A stretch of DNA of 64,000 bases, from positions 248,001-312,000 of the forward strand of contig JAACJM010000029.1 in NCBI GenBank assembly GCA_013368315.1, read 5' to 3'. Origin of the DNA: Tetrapyrgos nigripes. Its lineage: Eukaryota; Basidiomycota; Agaricomycetes; Agaricales; Campanellaceae. Made by a program: the position numbers and the translations under genes. The notes below the pieces were generated by a model, which had not been told where the DNA came from, ran no database searches, and worked only from the letters and a program-made list of their open reading frames with translations. Shown here piece by piece: positions 1 through 13,451 of the stretch (within the stretch, counting starts at the first letter, position 1; every line of letters begins with the position of its first letter).

Positions 1-400
1 GCCTCCCCTAATCTCCGCCATACTCGTGTCGGCCTTTCCCTCGCTATTATCTGATCGGTATTCTCCCGCTGTCCCGCTGACCATTCTTCACTCTCGCAAT
101 TCAATGCCGCTGCTGCTTTGTGTCATCCAGGAGTTTCTTTGACGTGTCTACACATTGTACTCGTCACCTATTCCGCCGCACAATTTTTAGACATGCTCAT
201 TACGCAATGTACTCAGTCTTGGTTTAGAGCCACCAAAAGCCCGGCAGAAGGCCTAGGGACAGGCAGATGAACAAACCTTATTTTGATGCACCACCCCGTG
301 AGCCCAACGGGCTTGATCCGAATCTCTCTATCACTCGCCTTCAACTTTAATCAGGATAATCCTAGTGCTGTTCCTCAATAGTAGTCAGAAAAGTCAAAGG
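1..400. other. Upstream flank, no gene recognised
   Basis: No convincing reading frame was found. It is presumably the 5' flank and promoter of the NGN/KOW gene that follows. No TATA box or repeat is obvious. Confidence 0.4.
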
Positions 401-3400
401 ATGGGCGAGTGGCATCGGTCTAAGGTACTTGGACTGTATTGTTTTCATCCTGGTCATTGTGAGCTAATGTTGTGCATTGGTCATGACTACAGAGACGTAG
501 ACTCAATTGTTTCGTCGACATTGAAGCGGAACAATCTGGTTCTGAAGACCTGACCGACGATGACGGAGAAGAGGAGACAGGTGATGGAGAGTGGGATGGG
601 TTGTACCATGCATATGGAGGGAGAGCTGGTGGAGATGACGATGGTGCGTATACTGCCCTTGTTCGGTCTTGATATTGACTAACCAACACGTCTTTTTCTC
701 TTACTGCAAACCCAGACTTTATCAACGACGATTCTTCAAGTAGCGATTCTGATGAGAGTTTGGATGACGCGGGTACGGGAAGGACGGGCAACTCAAACAC
801 TCACCTCGCTCACATTCTCACTGACCGCTCTCGACACTTGGGCTCTCCAAATGCTGCTCCGGCGCGCAACGGAGACGACAACGACGACGTCAGCTCGTCG
901 GACTCCGACTCGTCTTGGGGGTCTTCATCTCACACGGACTCGGAATCAAGCCAAGAGGAACCAGACACCCTCCATGACATAGTCAAGATGACCCTGGCAG
1001 AATTTGAACCTCTTTGGAGATTTCGATGCACAGTGTGTACTCTATTACCAGACTGGCGTTTCCCTCTACTCACTGATACTCCCCTACAGGCCGGAAAAGA
1101 ACGCATAGTTGCAGCAAAATTACAATCTTATTCTTCACATCTAGACCATAGTGTCCACCATCTCACCCTTTCGTTCGTATCCTATCATGGTCTCCCAGGT
1201 TGGGTCTACGTTGCGGGACAGCACCGCTCGCCGGAACTCTGCAGGTGGATAGCGGGTCTGTCTGCCTACGTGACTCACAGTGCCCATACCGATCTGAATG
1301 GTTCCTTGATCAGCGAATCCATCAATCACCACCCTGCTTCCTTCTCTCTCACTGGCGGAATTTCCTTCCCCTCTTCTGCATCTCCAGGCTCTTCTCGTCG
1401 TCCTGTCCGCGACCCAAAACTCTTTCGTAGATGGGTCCGAGTTGTCGGCGGGAAACATAATGGGGAGATTGGATATGCTCTCGGAATGGGCCATGTTGCC
1501 AGTTCCGTCAAAAGGGTCAAGGTGTTGTTGGTGCCGAGGATATCGCTGTCACGACTGACGTCTTCTCCTTCTGCTTCTTGCTCCAGCTCCAGCCCTCCTT
1601 CCAGTCTTAGCCCCCGGACGGTGGACGCTTCCAATTCAGGTGCCGGTGGCAGCAGTCGAAAACGAAGAAGACGAAGTCTTGCTGCTTCTTTCCTTGCTAC
1701 TGCTGAGCTACCACCACATCGACTCTTCAATCCAGCCGAAATTCGTTCTGCCTACGGGCAGGACTCTATGATACCCGTCAAGCGTTGTGAGCATGGGTAT
1801 CGGTTTCAGGGGGATAGATATCAGAACGGGTTACTCGTGGAGAGGCTCAGAGCTGAGCAGCTGCAAGTGATTGGGGATGACTTGAAAGAGGTCCGGCCCA
1901 ATGACAACATCGCTGCGTATGCGTCTACGTCTATGCCCGCCCCTGCACTAGGCTCAAACTCCCTAACCAATCCAGCTACCACCTTGAACACTATTCCGTT
2001 CCACCTCTATCAACTTTTCCGCAGAAGTGGACATCACGAAATACCCGACGAGATGAAGTATTTTCCTAGGATTCGGGAGTGGGTTTTTGATGAAGGGGAT
2101 AGAGTCGCGGTTATATGCAGAGGCAGAGTCGAGTCAACCTCAACTGTTTCCGTCGGGGACGTACTCAGGAGTCTGGCTAACGGTCAGGTTGAGGTTGATT
2201 TTGGAGTTGGACCAGGAGGCAGTTCTCGGTACATTGAGACCGGGACGACGAGCCAACACGTTAAGGCGACGGTTTACGCTGGACACCAAGCTATACCCTG
2301 GTGGAAGCTCGCCAAGGTTTTCGAAGTTGGTGATTATGTCAAAGTGGTGGGCGGAGTAAATGAGGGGTCGAGTGGATGGGTGGTGTCTAGTAACAATGGC
2401 CGCAGCAGTGGCGTGTCGTCGTCACCTTCATCAGCACTGTCCGGTCGAGGAAGAAGCCGGGCCGTTGGTTCAGATATCGGTATGGGTATGAGCCAGGTGG
2501 AAGTCATTGAGAAGACGGCTCCGGGGGCTGTTGTGTCACCAGTGGGGGATTCAGACGGTTTGAAGGTAGCTGTTAATCTCGTATTTTTCCCAGACATATG
2601 CTCACTTCACTTTATCAGTCATTTTTCGTGCATCCCAATCTTTTGAAAAGTGTACCAATTCCTGCCGAGTTTTCACTTATTCTCAACAACACCTCTCCTT
2701 CAACCTCTACATTCTCGTTTTCAGGTTCTGGGCTACGGTCTGGGTCTGTCTTCAGACCAGACATTTTTTCATCATACAACGGGGCAACAGTCCTCATTGT
2801 CGACCCTCGTCGTCCAGAATACGGCAAACAGGCTACAATTATTGATATATACAGAGAATGCTCGGTCGCTACGAAGAGACTCTGGGTTAAAGTGGCTGTT
2901 GAGATAACTGATCATGGTGCTCTAATGAGAAACGGTCTCGTTGGGATGCCTAGTCAGAGGGTGGAGCTGGATTACTTCGGAGTTGTTGACTTGAGGTGGG
3001 TAGTATTCATCCCTCAGTTCATTTTCAACTGTATACTCACACATAGATATGCCTACTCTAGGACAAGGAAATTATTGCATGAGGTGTACCCAGCGACGGG
3101 TCAGCTGCATCCTCTTCGAGGCGTAACAGTACCATGGATAGGCGTCAATGTCACTATCATTCAGGCGCATTCCGACAAGGGCAAGCATGCCGTCGTCAGG
3201 GATGTTGTGCCTATTGCCGTCCTTGGCCCTCCGCCTCCCACTACTAGCAGTCACAAGGAAGGCAAAGTCGACGTCGTCGAGTACCCTAGCGGACTCAGAT
3301 TGACAGTAGAGCTTTCTGGTTACACAGCTGGGAGAACAAACTCTCGTCTCAACTTGGATTACTATAGAGTCGCGACGGAGGATAAAGCCACTAGAGGGAT

Positions 3401-4556
3401 GTTGAAGTGGTTGCATGAGGTGTATAAGCTAACACCTGAGCAAATCCGGGCAGGGTTCAGACCAAGGAGTGTTTTGGAGGCGCGTAAATATAACAGCAGG
3501 ATTCCAGAAGGGGATATACCACTTCCACCTCTTGTGCTTTCGTACTCGATTTCGGAATTGGCGAGGATGATGGGAAGAACAGACAGTACCACTCATACTT
3601 GTACCGACCATGGCCCGACTGCTGGCACCGTGTCTAGCTTTCCCTCAACTCCTTCAACGGCATCTAGTCGGTCGACCGTGTCTCCTTCCTCTTCGCGCTC
3701 TTCGTCAACTGGTGTCTCCTCTGCCGCTTCCTCACCGTCTTCCCTTTCACTGATGTCGTCGTCGTCAGCGCTTTTTCCCCCCTCCTCAGCATCTGGATTG
3801 CCCCCATTTCCATCCGTGCCTCTGCCAGCGTGCTCCCGTTGTTCATCCCCTTCAATAGCTGGTGCCCCTTCGAGCAAGCCTTCATGCCCATACTCAAACG
3901 CCGCCTCCGGCGACCCCCAATCCCCACAGTGTCCGTTTTCCTCCCCCAATGAAGGGAACTCTGCCATACCGTCCGCTACTTCCTCTGGTAGAGCACTCAG
4001 TTCGGTTGCGAGCTTTGGTGCAAGCAGTAGAGCCTCCAGTGTCTCGTCAGATTCCAGCTCTATCTCTTTGGGTTCAACCGAGCCTGACATATCTGGCCAC
4101 TGGATCCTTGACCCACGCTTACGAGGAAAGAAAATTGCTGCTACTGCCCATGGAGGGGGATATATTAACAAAGACGTCACAGTTATCCCCACCACTTCGG
4201 ACGACGGTGAAGCGCACATCGTACGGGAATTCTATAACAAACGTTATTCCATCCAATCTCGATGGCTGTACCCTCAACACCCGAACGGCGCGAGGTATAA
4301 TGGATTGATGGTTATTATTGGAGGGGAGCATGTTGGGAAATATGTGAGGCGGTACAATCATACGCGATTCAACTCTGTGTATGTGGAAGTTGTAGAGCAT
4401 GTGGAAGGAAGAAGGGATATCCCGACGGGGGAAAGATTGGTCTTGGAGGTTCACGACCTTTGCATGGCTTTTGAGACCATGAAGGATAGACATTTGAATC
4501 ATGAAGTCTTGAAGGCGAGGCGTGATCCTTTCTATAGGACCCATCGGAAAGGCTAA
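401..4556 (+). CDS. Spt5-like NGN/KOW multidomain protein
   Basis: Five exons join in one frame: 401-424, 493-643, 716-2565, 2619-2995 and 3047-4556, giving 1,303 residues plus a stop. The first exon encodes MGEWHRSK and is followed by an acidic, Ser/Asp-rich N-terminus. Residues of roughly 170-245 resemble the NGN domain of transcription elongation factor Spt5, with a basic stretch around QAGKERIVAAKL and an LPGWVYV strand. KOW-like motifs follow: WVRVVGGKHNGEIGYALG near residue 297, VGDYVKVVGGVNEGSSGWVV near 600, and at least two more in the C-terminal half, ending with VIIGGEHVGKYV. Two long Ser/Pro-rich linkers separate them, and a basic KRRRR patch lies near residue 380. By family knowledge Spt5 binds RNA polymerase II through NGN and nucleic acid through KOWs. 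This protein is too diverged and Ser-rich to be the housekeeping Spt5 and is probably one of the expanded agaricomycete paralogues. Introns are 51-72 bp. The first exon is the least certain. Confidence 0.75.
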
Positions 4557-5552
4557 GAATTGACTAAGAAAGTATGGACGGATCGGGTTGGAATGTTTTA
4601 CGCCTACTATTTCAAGTGGGCGGTGTTGAACGAAGGACTACTGGCAAGAGGCAGTACTAGAGACCTGGTTACGACTTGAGTCCGGTTTGAAATTTCTCCT
4701 TTATCCTTGTTCCTCTTCCATCTTAATACACCGGCCGTTAGTTTCATCTTTCTATTATTTTATGACTCCTTTGTTCCACTTATATTCTGCAATATTCATA
4801 AGTAGAACTTATATCCCATAGACTTGCGTAGAGGGCCCTCAGTCTCGTTTACCTCTGGTGAGTATCTCTTAGATGTTGCGTATTGATCCAAGACTAACTT
4901 TAGATTAGATTCTTACTTATATTGGTCTTGGATTTACAGGTGACGGACCGGATATGTAACGTGTATGTGTGCGTGTATGATAGTAAACGTCCGAAAAAGT
5001 CCAATTAAGAAAATATACGTTGCAGACTGCTCAACAGTGCTACACTTCTACCACTGCTGTCTCTTCACCTTCTCTCGAACACTTTGTCTGACGTTTTTCG
5101 GTGGCAATGATTCATAAAATTAAGACTGGTTGGTAGCCAGCGCGTCTAGACGAGGTCGTGCACCTCCGTCCATCTTTAGGTCTGCCGTCCGTAACGGTCC
5201 GTTGGAGTGCACCATTGTCCAGGCCATGGCATGGGCATCCTCATGATACACCCTCCGATTCTCATCCCGATATCCCCATCGGCTCTTATCATCACCGCAG
5301 TGGCAACGTTCTCATTTTTCGTTTCAACTTCTTTTGTCCCTGTCACAGCTTCGGAAGCTGTCCAGCTCTAAAACAAGGGAGCACGCTCATGTGCTCTGCA
5401 ATCCTCACGTAACGTATGCTGCCGTATCCTGTACCCCAAATAAATCTTCTGCTGGGACCAGGATGTTCCGGAGTTGCTAGTCGTCAATATATTTGCGCTG
5501 TTTGGGTTTGTGCCGACAAAACCTATCAGAAGTGCTAGGACACGCATTTCGT
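4557..5552. other. Intergenic, no gene recognised
   Basis: Presumed 3' flank of the NGN/KOW gene followed by AT-rich sequence. Short open frames here show no family resemblance. The last ~100 bases may hold more of the aldo-keto reductase relic, too degraded to define. Confidence 0.4.
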
Positions 5553-5828
5553 CCACCTTCACCATGTTAGAGAGTTGAAAAAATTGGCGAAGGAAGGTGA
5601 GGAAACCCGTCCATGTTTATTACTGTGCTACATCCCGTATCTCGTCACTGCTATGGCCTTCCATTTCATACAGAGCTCGACACCACTCCAGCCGTTCTCG
5701 CCCTCGCATTGGCAACCAGGAACCCCAACACTTCCATCGTCATCCTGGGTGCTATCAAACCCGAACAAATTCTCGAGAACTTGATGAAAAAGCTGACGCC
5801 AGAGATTCTCGAAATTCGAGAAGATTGA
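5553..5828 (+). pseudogene. Aldo-keto reductase C-terminal relic
   Basis: Two exon-like pieces flank an intron at about 5599-5672 (GTGAGG...ATACAG). They join as RELKKLAKEELDTTPAV and then ALALATRNPNTSIVILGAIK, followed by PEQILENLMKKLTPEILEI. This matches the C-terminal part of Kv-beta/YakC-type aldo-keto reductases, where a helix beginning V-x-x-L-x-x-L-A is followed by the NPN(T/V)S-x-VILGA strand that contacts NADPH and a closing PEILEKIE helix. The frame stops at 5826. The N-terminal TIM-barrel and the catalytic Asp-Tyr-Lys-His residues are absent, and upstream DNA has stops. It is read as a truncated dead fragment. The family call is fairly secure from the NPNTSIVILGA signature. Confidence 0.7.
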
Positions 5829-6448
5829 GAAGAATTGAGGTAATAAGATTGAGCATGCTGTCTCGTTCTTTCTGGTGCTGCTAAGCCCTTACGCATACGC
5901 CCTTTCCGTTCTTCATTAGCCTAACTTTGGACATCCACCCCTCTATTTGTTTGGGAGGCTGTTATGTGAATGAGCATCGCTCTGAATTGGGTGCCACCTT
6001 TGATAATTGCAATGACCTGAAGAGCTTTGTACTGTGTATATATAGGAAATAAACTTTGTGATGTACTGCTTACATGTCAACCATCAGCGATCCTCGTTGT
6101 TGGCTCCAGCAGTACAACGAAATCAGGAGGGGGACGAGGACGAGGAGTGTTTCGAGCTGAAACCAGAATATGATACGCCGAGCATCCGGACTACTAAAAC
6201 TGCTGTAGATCCATCTATTATGGTGACCAGCAAGGTTTACATTGAGTGTAAGTACATGTAAGTACTGGTATGCCATGTAATGGCTTATCTATGACGATAT
6301 TCCGGTGGTACGAATAGGGGTGTCTTATCAAAAATTCTGAAAGTTGAATGGTTATATTTGGCTGTCAGCGAATAATGACTGAAAAGAGAATAAATCAGCC
6401 AAAAGGAACTGCTCCCGACCTTTTTGCGTCTTAAGCCGATACAGTCTG
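5829..6448. other. Intergenic, no gene recognised
   Basis: Short overlapping frames on both strands look like chance openings. No domain or repeat could be assigned. Confidence 0.35.
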
Positions 6449-6755
6449 GTGTTCCTATTTTGAGTGATATATTCGCGAAACAGATTTTCTCCGATGGGGA
6501 CGAGTGGTTCATGCTGGCATTGGAGCAAGATATGTTCGAGATCTTCCACTTCCAGCTTACAGAAACGCCACAGACGGTGAGGTTGAGGCACTTGATCACG
6601 ATGGTTGTGTTCTTATTTTGAGTGGTATTATTTGCGAAGCAGACTCTCTCGGATGTGGATGAGTGGTTCATGCTGGCATTGGAGCAAGACATGTTCGAGA
6701 TCTTACAGAAACGCCACAGACGGTGATGATGAGGCACTTGAACTTGATCACGATG
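6449..6755 (-). repeat. Imperfect ~154-bp tandem duplication, possible LINE relic
   Basis: Two adjacent copies (about 6449-6602 and 6603-6755) share long identical stretches, including the block from GAGTGGTTCATGCTGGCATT onward and the CAGAAACGCCACAGACGGTG block. On the minus strand both read DLEH(I/V)LLQCQHEPL. That resembles the zinc-binding tail found after reverse transcriptase in basidiomycete non-LTR retroelements (consensus like LEHILLEC). The resemblance is short, so the LINE origin is only a suggestion. The duplication itself is certain. Confidence 0.5.
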
Positions 6756-7057
6756 ATTCTGTCCAACGTAACCTTTCAACAGATGGAATGTCGCCGCATA
6801 ATGCGCTTTAAGTCAACGTTCCACGCTGCTGTACGTTTCGAAAATCTCCACAAACCCCTGAGTCATTATCCCAACTAGTAGTAGTGATACATAAAGAAAT
6901 TTAAAGCATTCAAGACTACTGCTTCGATTCTTTTATTCCTTGCTTCAAATAGCATGCTTTTGGTAAGTGGCACCTCCTGCGCATGTGAGCGGTGGCGATT
7001 AATTTTACTGAACCAGGTGGTTGGGATTGATACCGACGGCTGCAGAGCAGGTCAATC
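6756..7057. other. Intergenic
   Basis: Three-prime flank of the dioxygenase-like gene on the minus strand. Nothing specific was seen. Confidence 0.35.
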
Positions 7058-8099
7058 TCACTTCAATGATGGCTCATAACCCGAAGACGTACTGATATAG
7101 CCAACGACGCCTTCTGGCCAGTCATCCCCAATCGACTCTATATCGACGACGGCGTTATATCCATCGCTATTGGCAGCCGTATAGATAGGGTCATCCGCAT
7201 TCATGACCTTCGCATTTGTGTTGTCACTGTAGCCTTCTGACATGCCGACGAATTTGGTCCACTTGTCGGTAAAGAAGACTTGACCGTTGTGAGAGATACC
7301 AGTGGACATGGAATCACCAACGTGGACGGCGAGGTTGATATGGTTGGCACGATCAGCGGGTTGTCCAGGGAAGATGGTCGTGAATTCGACGATACCGTTG
7401 GAGGAAGTTGGGAAGGCGCCACGGAGGAAGGTTTCGCCGTAGTCACCGACGTTGTTGGCTGAGAGGAAAGATATTATTAAAGATGAAGATGCAGTTTAGT
7501 GATTAAGCAATGCTTACGATGCCAGACTTCGACCATAGCACCCTCAATTGGCTGGCAAGTCGTGATGTCAATGACACCGACGTCGAGGAGCATGAAGATA
7601 CCACTGAATGCAAGGGTGAATTTTTGATTCTTCTTGAAGAATGTCAAGCCTAAGAAATGAAGGCTACTTACGGTTGACCCTCAGTGATGTCTTGGCGGAC
7701 CAAGGCAGACTAGAAGACATGTTTCGAGTGAGATTCAACAGACGACCTTGACGAATTACAAGTACATACATTCATTTGAACGTAGTCTTCGCGGTCAATT
7801 TCGGGGGCAAGAACACAAAGTTGCTACGTAGATTTTATCAGACGTACGTCGGAAAGACGATAGCAAGAGGCGTACGTTAGGCATAGTTGGGTAGATAGAC
7901 CTCTTGCTGACATCGACTCCTCGTGCAGAACGACGTGCAAGGTTGAAAGCAGCGATTTGAGCAGAGCAATCTCTGCCTTCGAGAGGTACAGCTGAAGATA
8001 AATTTCATCAGTGTAGCTCAGGACTCGTCAGAATAATAACCTACCCGATGCAATTCCAGCCAAGGCAGCGGTGCAGATGACAGAGGTGACAAATCGCAT
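7058..8099 (-). CDS. Secreted intradiol dioxygenase-like protein, metal site altered
   Basis: The start at 8099 opens a signal peptide (MRFVTSVICTAALAGIASA) split by an intron before VPLEGRDC. Later exons give CVLAPEIDREDYVQMNSALV, then LLDVGVIDITTCQPIEGAMV and EVWH, then ETFLRGAFPTSSNGIVEFTT. This order matches the secreted fungal intradiol ring-cleavage dioxygenase family (protocatechuate 3,4-dioxygenase fold), which uses Fe(III) bound by two Tyr and two His. The usual family motif is FPG-x-Y-x-x-R-T-x-HIHL. Here it reads FPGQPADRANHINL, so the Tyr position is Pro and the second His is Asn, although a Tyr near DREDYV may match the first ligand. The segment between EVWH and ETFLRG is also shorter than usual. 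The fold assignment is firm, but activity on catechols is doubtful. Introns have normal GT-AG borders and the gene is otherwise intact. Confidence 0.8.
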
Positions 8100-9583
8100 T
8101 TTGTTGAACGAGTCGTTGTTCCTTAGTAGATCTGGAGTCGAAGTAGATTCGATGCAGACCGATCGTCGGACAAGGCTGGCTTTTATCTCTGTCTGCTATC
8201 TGTTGTTACGTAGGAGGATTCAACTCGGGATAATGTTCGTAAATCCGTCGGTTGAATCACTTACGAGCACATCAACCTCGAAGGCAAGCTTGGTCATTCA
8301 GATTCGAATAGTTACGGTTCAGGTACTGTAGATTCTCCCCTTAATGCATTTTTGGATTTGTCTAGATGACGTGGACTCTTCAAGTTATTTTCGGAGGCGA
8401 GGACTCAGAGGTTATTCTTGGGAACAGGAACCATATGACACAGGCATAACAGCATAAAGACCAGCTGGTGAAGCGTATTTTATTCCTTTTTGAGCGTACT
8501 GTATCGTTTCGATCGTAATCTCCGTAACGCATAACGGAAACCTTGAATTAGGCATGTAACAGAGGCCTCTGGACAATTCAGAACAACGTTTTATGGATCT
8601 ATGGGAGTAACGCCTACCATCGAGGCATGAACTTCGTCTAATGTGTTATACTGTATACCACCCCGACCCCCCATGAACCTATGATCGAAAATATACAGTA
8701 TTTGCACCCAATCAAATAAACAGAGACTAAGGCCCGACTTCGGGCGGAGGACCCATTTCGACGTGTGGAGAATGTGACCATTCGAGGAAACCTTTGGTAG
8801 TGACAAACAATAGCGTGGTGATTATGTTTCCAAAACAGAAGAAAATGACAGGCTGGCAGCAAGCTGGCAATTCAAAACTTCGGCGAATTTCAAGGTGAAA
8901 TTGCAGTGGTATGAGCCATTTTTGCGCTCTCGAATCCAACGCCAGTCCGAAGGATCCGAAAGTTTTTCAGGTCCAGCTCTTTGCACAAGACCGTTCGGGT
9001 CGAAACATCTCGCCTGCAATAGGGCTATCCACTGCAAACTTCTGGCATGGCTTTCCACTGGTATGTGCTGCGGCTATGACCAATGCCCATAGCGCCTACA
9101 TATGTTTTCGGAAGTTCGGGTGATATTATTTAGAAACATGAAACGCCTTGATGCTGTGGCGCCGGGTATTTCGGATAATAAACTCCTCCTCCGGGCGGTC
9201 ATTAATGTTGATTTTCTGGGAAGATAGGGCATTTCGGTGAGAGGCAAAATTGGTTAGTGTATAGAATCGCAATGAACTTTTTAGGTGCACTGGTATGTTT
9301 TCAGTGATACAATTATGCATTGGAGAACCTGCCGCCCAAAGTTCCAATTGGATTGAATTGAACTGCTTTCGGGACTATCAGTTCAGCGGAAACACGGAAG
9401 TGGTGTGGCTGAACGGAGCACTGTACATGTCGACCCTTTCTGCTTAGAGCTAATTCCGACCAGGAGTACTATACTACATTATAGTATAAAACTGATAACA
9501 ACGATTCGAGTTTACCCATTCTTTTCTTCTTCCCTTGTTCCCTTGGACCTCTTTACTACTTTTTTTCCTCATTCACGATAATC
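8100..9583. other. Divergent intergenic region
   Basis: This 1.5-kb interval lies between two divergently transcribed secreted-protein genes and should hold both promoters. Short frames show no family resemblance. A small palindrome-like AT stretch (ACTATACTACATTATAGTAT) lies near 9470, about 100 bp upstream of the DUF3455 start. Confidence 0.4.
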
Positions 9584-10471
9584 ATGTTCGGAAGCATTGT
9601 CTACTCAACCCTTCTGGCCTCCTCGTTCATTGGGTTTGCTACTGCCGCTCCCACTACACCGTCTAAAGCTACATGCGACATCTCTGGAGCATTCGTGCAC
9701 CTCGGAGAGTTTCCTAGCATGCTGCCGCATCCGCAATATAACCCCAAATACGTCTTCTTGGGAGTAGGGACGCAGAACTACACTTGTAATGGCACCTCAT
9801 ACGTGTAAGTTGCACTTAGTCGTGATTTGGCCAGATCCAATATTGATACAAATGCTTTTCTTTCAGGCTAGACGGCGCTGTAGCAGGCTTAGTTGACGTT
9901 TCGTGTAATTGGGAAACCAGCTACAAAACTCTCGCCACTCAATCCCTTTCGATCTGGAACCAATCCAATGACGATCCCATTACATTCGTCAGGGATGGGG
10001 TACTTGCTCAACATTCAACTGAATTAGGATTCAGGTCTCCAAGCTATTTCGGGGAACACTTCTTCGTTGGTAAACTCCCCAGATGGGACTTTTCTGTTCC
10101 TAAAGGGTTGTTCGAGGGACAGGAGAATGCATTTGTAAATGGAGCTCAGCCTGCTGCTGCGACTATAGCTGCTCCTGGTTCGACGGGTACGGGAAATATT
10201 GCGTGGCTGTATTTGACTAGGCAGGATGGGGAATTGGCGAGTGAGATTTATAGGACGGATACGAGAGGCGGAGTTGCCCCACCATCTGTAAGTGTACTAC
10301 TTTTGACATAGGTCAAACTGCTGAACCTTTCGATAGTGTTCTGGTTCGGATTCTATTCAAGTGAAGTATACTTCAATCTACTGTACGTGCTTCTCTTTCA
10401 CAAATTCTACTGATGAGTCTGATGCGATTATGATCTCCATAGGGCTCACCGAAAGGTCAGGCAGAAACTGA
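9584..10471 (+). CDS. Secreted DUF3455 protein
   Basis: The ORF opens with a classical signal peptide (MFGSIVYSTLLASSFIGFAT then AAP). The mature part has Y-x-FLGVGTQNYTCNGTSYV, then after an intron DGAVAGLVDVSCNW, and later TGTGNIAWLYLTRQDGELAS and YRTDTRGGVAPPS. GVGTQNYTC followed by a lone-domain GTG...WL segment and a DT-x-GG-x-AP motif is the pattern of fungal DUF3455 proteins, often mislabelled malate dehydrogenase. Their function is not established. Four exons are inferred: 9584 to about 9808, then to about 10288, a short exon around 10337-10381, and a last exon ending IYWLTERSGRN and a stop at 10469-10471. Four Cys are visible. The final exon and the last junction are the least certain part. 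Confidence 0.75.
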
Positions 10472-10907
10472 AGATATTGAATGAATTATTGGATAAGTAC
10501 TGTTCGATTTTTGTGGTAATGAACTCTACACAAAGTCTACTACACGTTCGTTCCTTAACCAAAGACACTTATTTACTAGTTAGGACTTATATAATTATCT
10601 ATGTGTCGTCTAATATACGTATACTATGAATCTCATTAGTCTTTTGACATGCAGATCTTTGGCGGATCTGCGTAGGGACGCGTTTCAATTTGGCAATGGC
10701 TTGACCGTCGACGCGTCAGTCACGACTACCACGTGAACACGCGTACCAGAATTGTGCACTGCCACGGCAGGTCTGTTTTCTTCGAACCATTGACCATCCC
10801 ATGACCACAACACGGACCGTACAGGCCGCCGCGGTCTTCATGCGTTGCGTTTCGCTATCGCTCTCATCTTCACTTCTTACAATCAGTCTGATACCCCCCA
10901 GCTCTAG
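10472..10907. other. Promoter interval of the arabinofuranosidase gene
   Basis: AT-rich 3' flank of the DUF3455 gene followed by GC-richer DNA. No gene or clear regulatory motif was recognised. Confidence 0.4.
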
Positions 10908-13079
<2,172 letters not shown>

Positions 13080-13451
13080 AAGTCTTCTAAAAGTAGTCTC
13101 ATGTCAGTCTCATGTCTCCCTGGGACGTATCATGTAGATATACGCAGGCCAGCATGAAGAGTTAACCTGCCTGCGCCATGGTGCTTTTACCAAGATAAAG
13201 ATCTGCAAGCGCTCACTGGAAGGATTAGGACTGAATTAAGTACAATCCCATGATGCGACCCTACTTCAATTTTCTCCATCATTGCGGGCCGTCCGCCTTC
13301 ATCATGAGACCTGAGGCCGGACCTGGATTTCTGAGGTCTGATAAAAACCGAATTGTTTTTCGTTCGTTCTTCTTGTTCCCGTTCCTCAACGTTGATCGGA
13401 ACAGCGTTGCGAAGACCCGAAGACGGACAGAGAGGCATTTCTTCTTTAGCC
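13080..13451. other. Promoter interval of the sugar transporter
   Basis: Short gap between two same-strand genes. It should hold the terminator of the arabinofuranosidase and the transporter promoter. No motif can be named with confidence. Confidence 0.4.
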
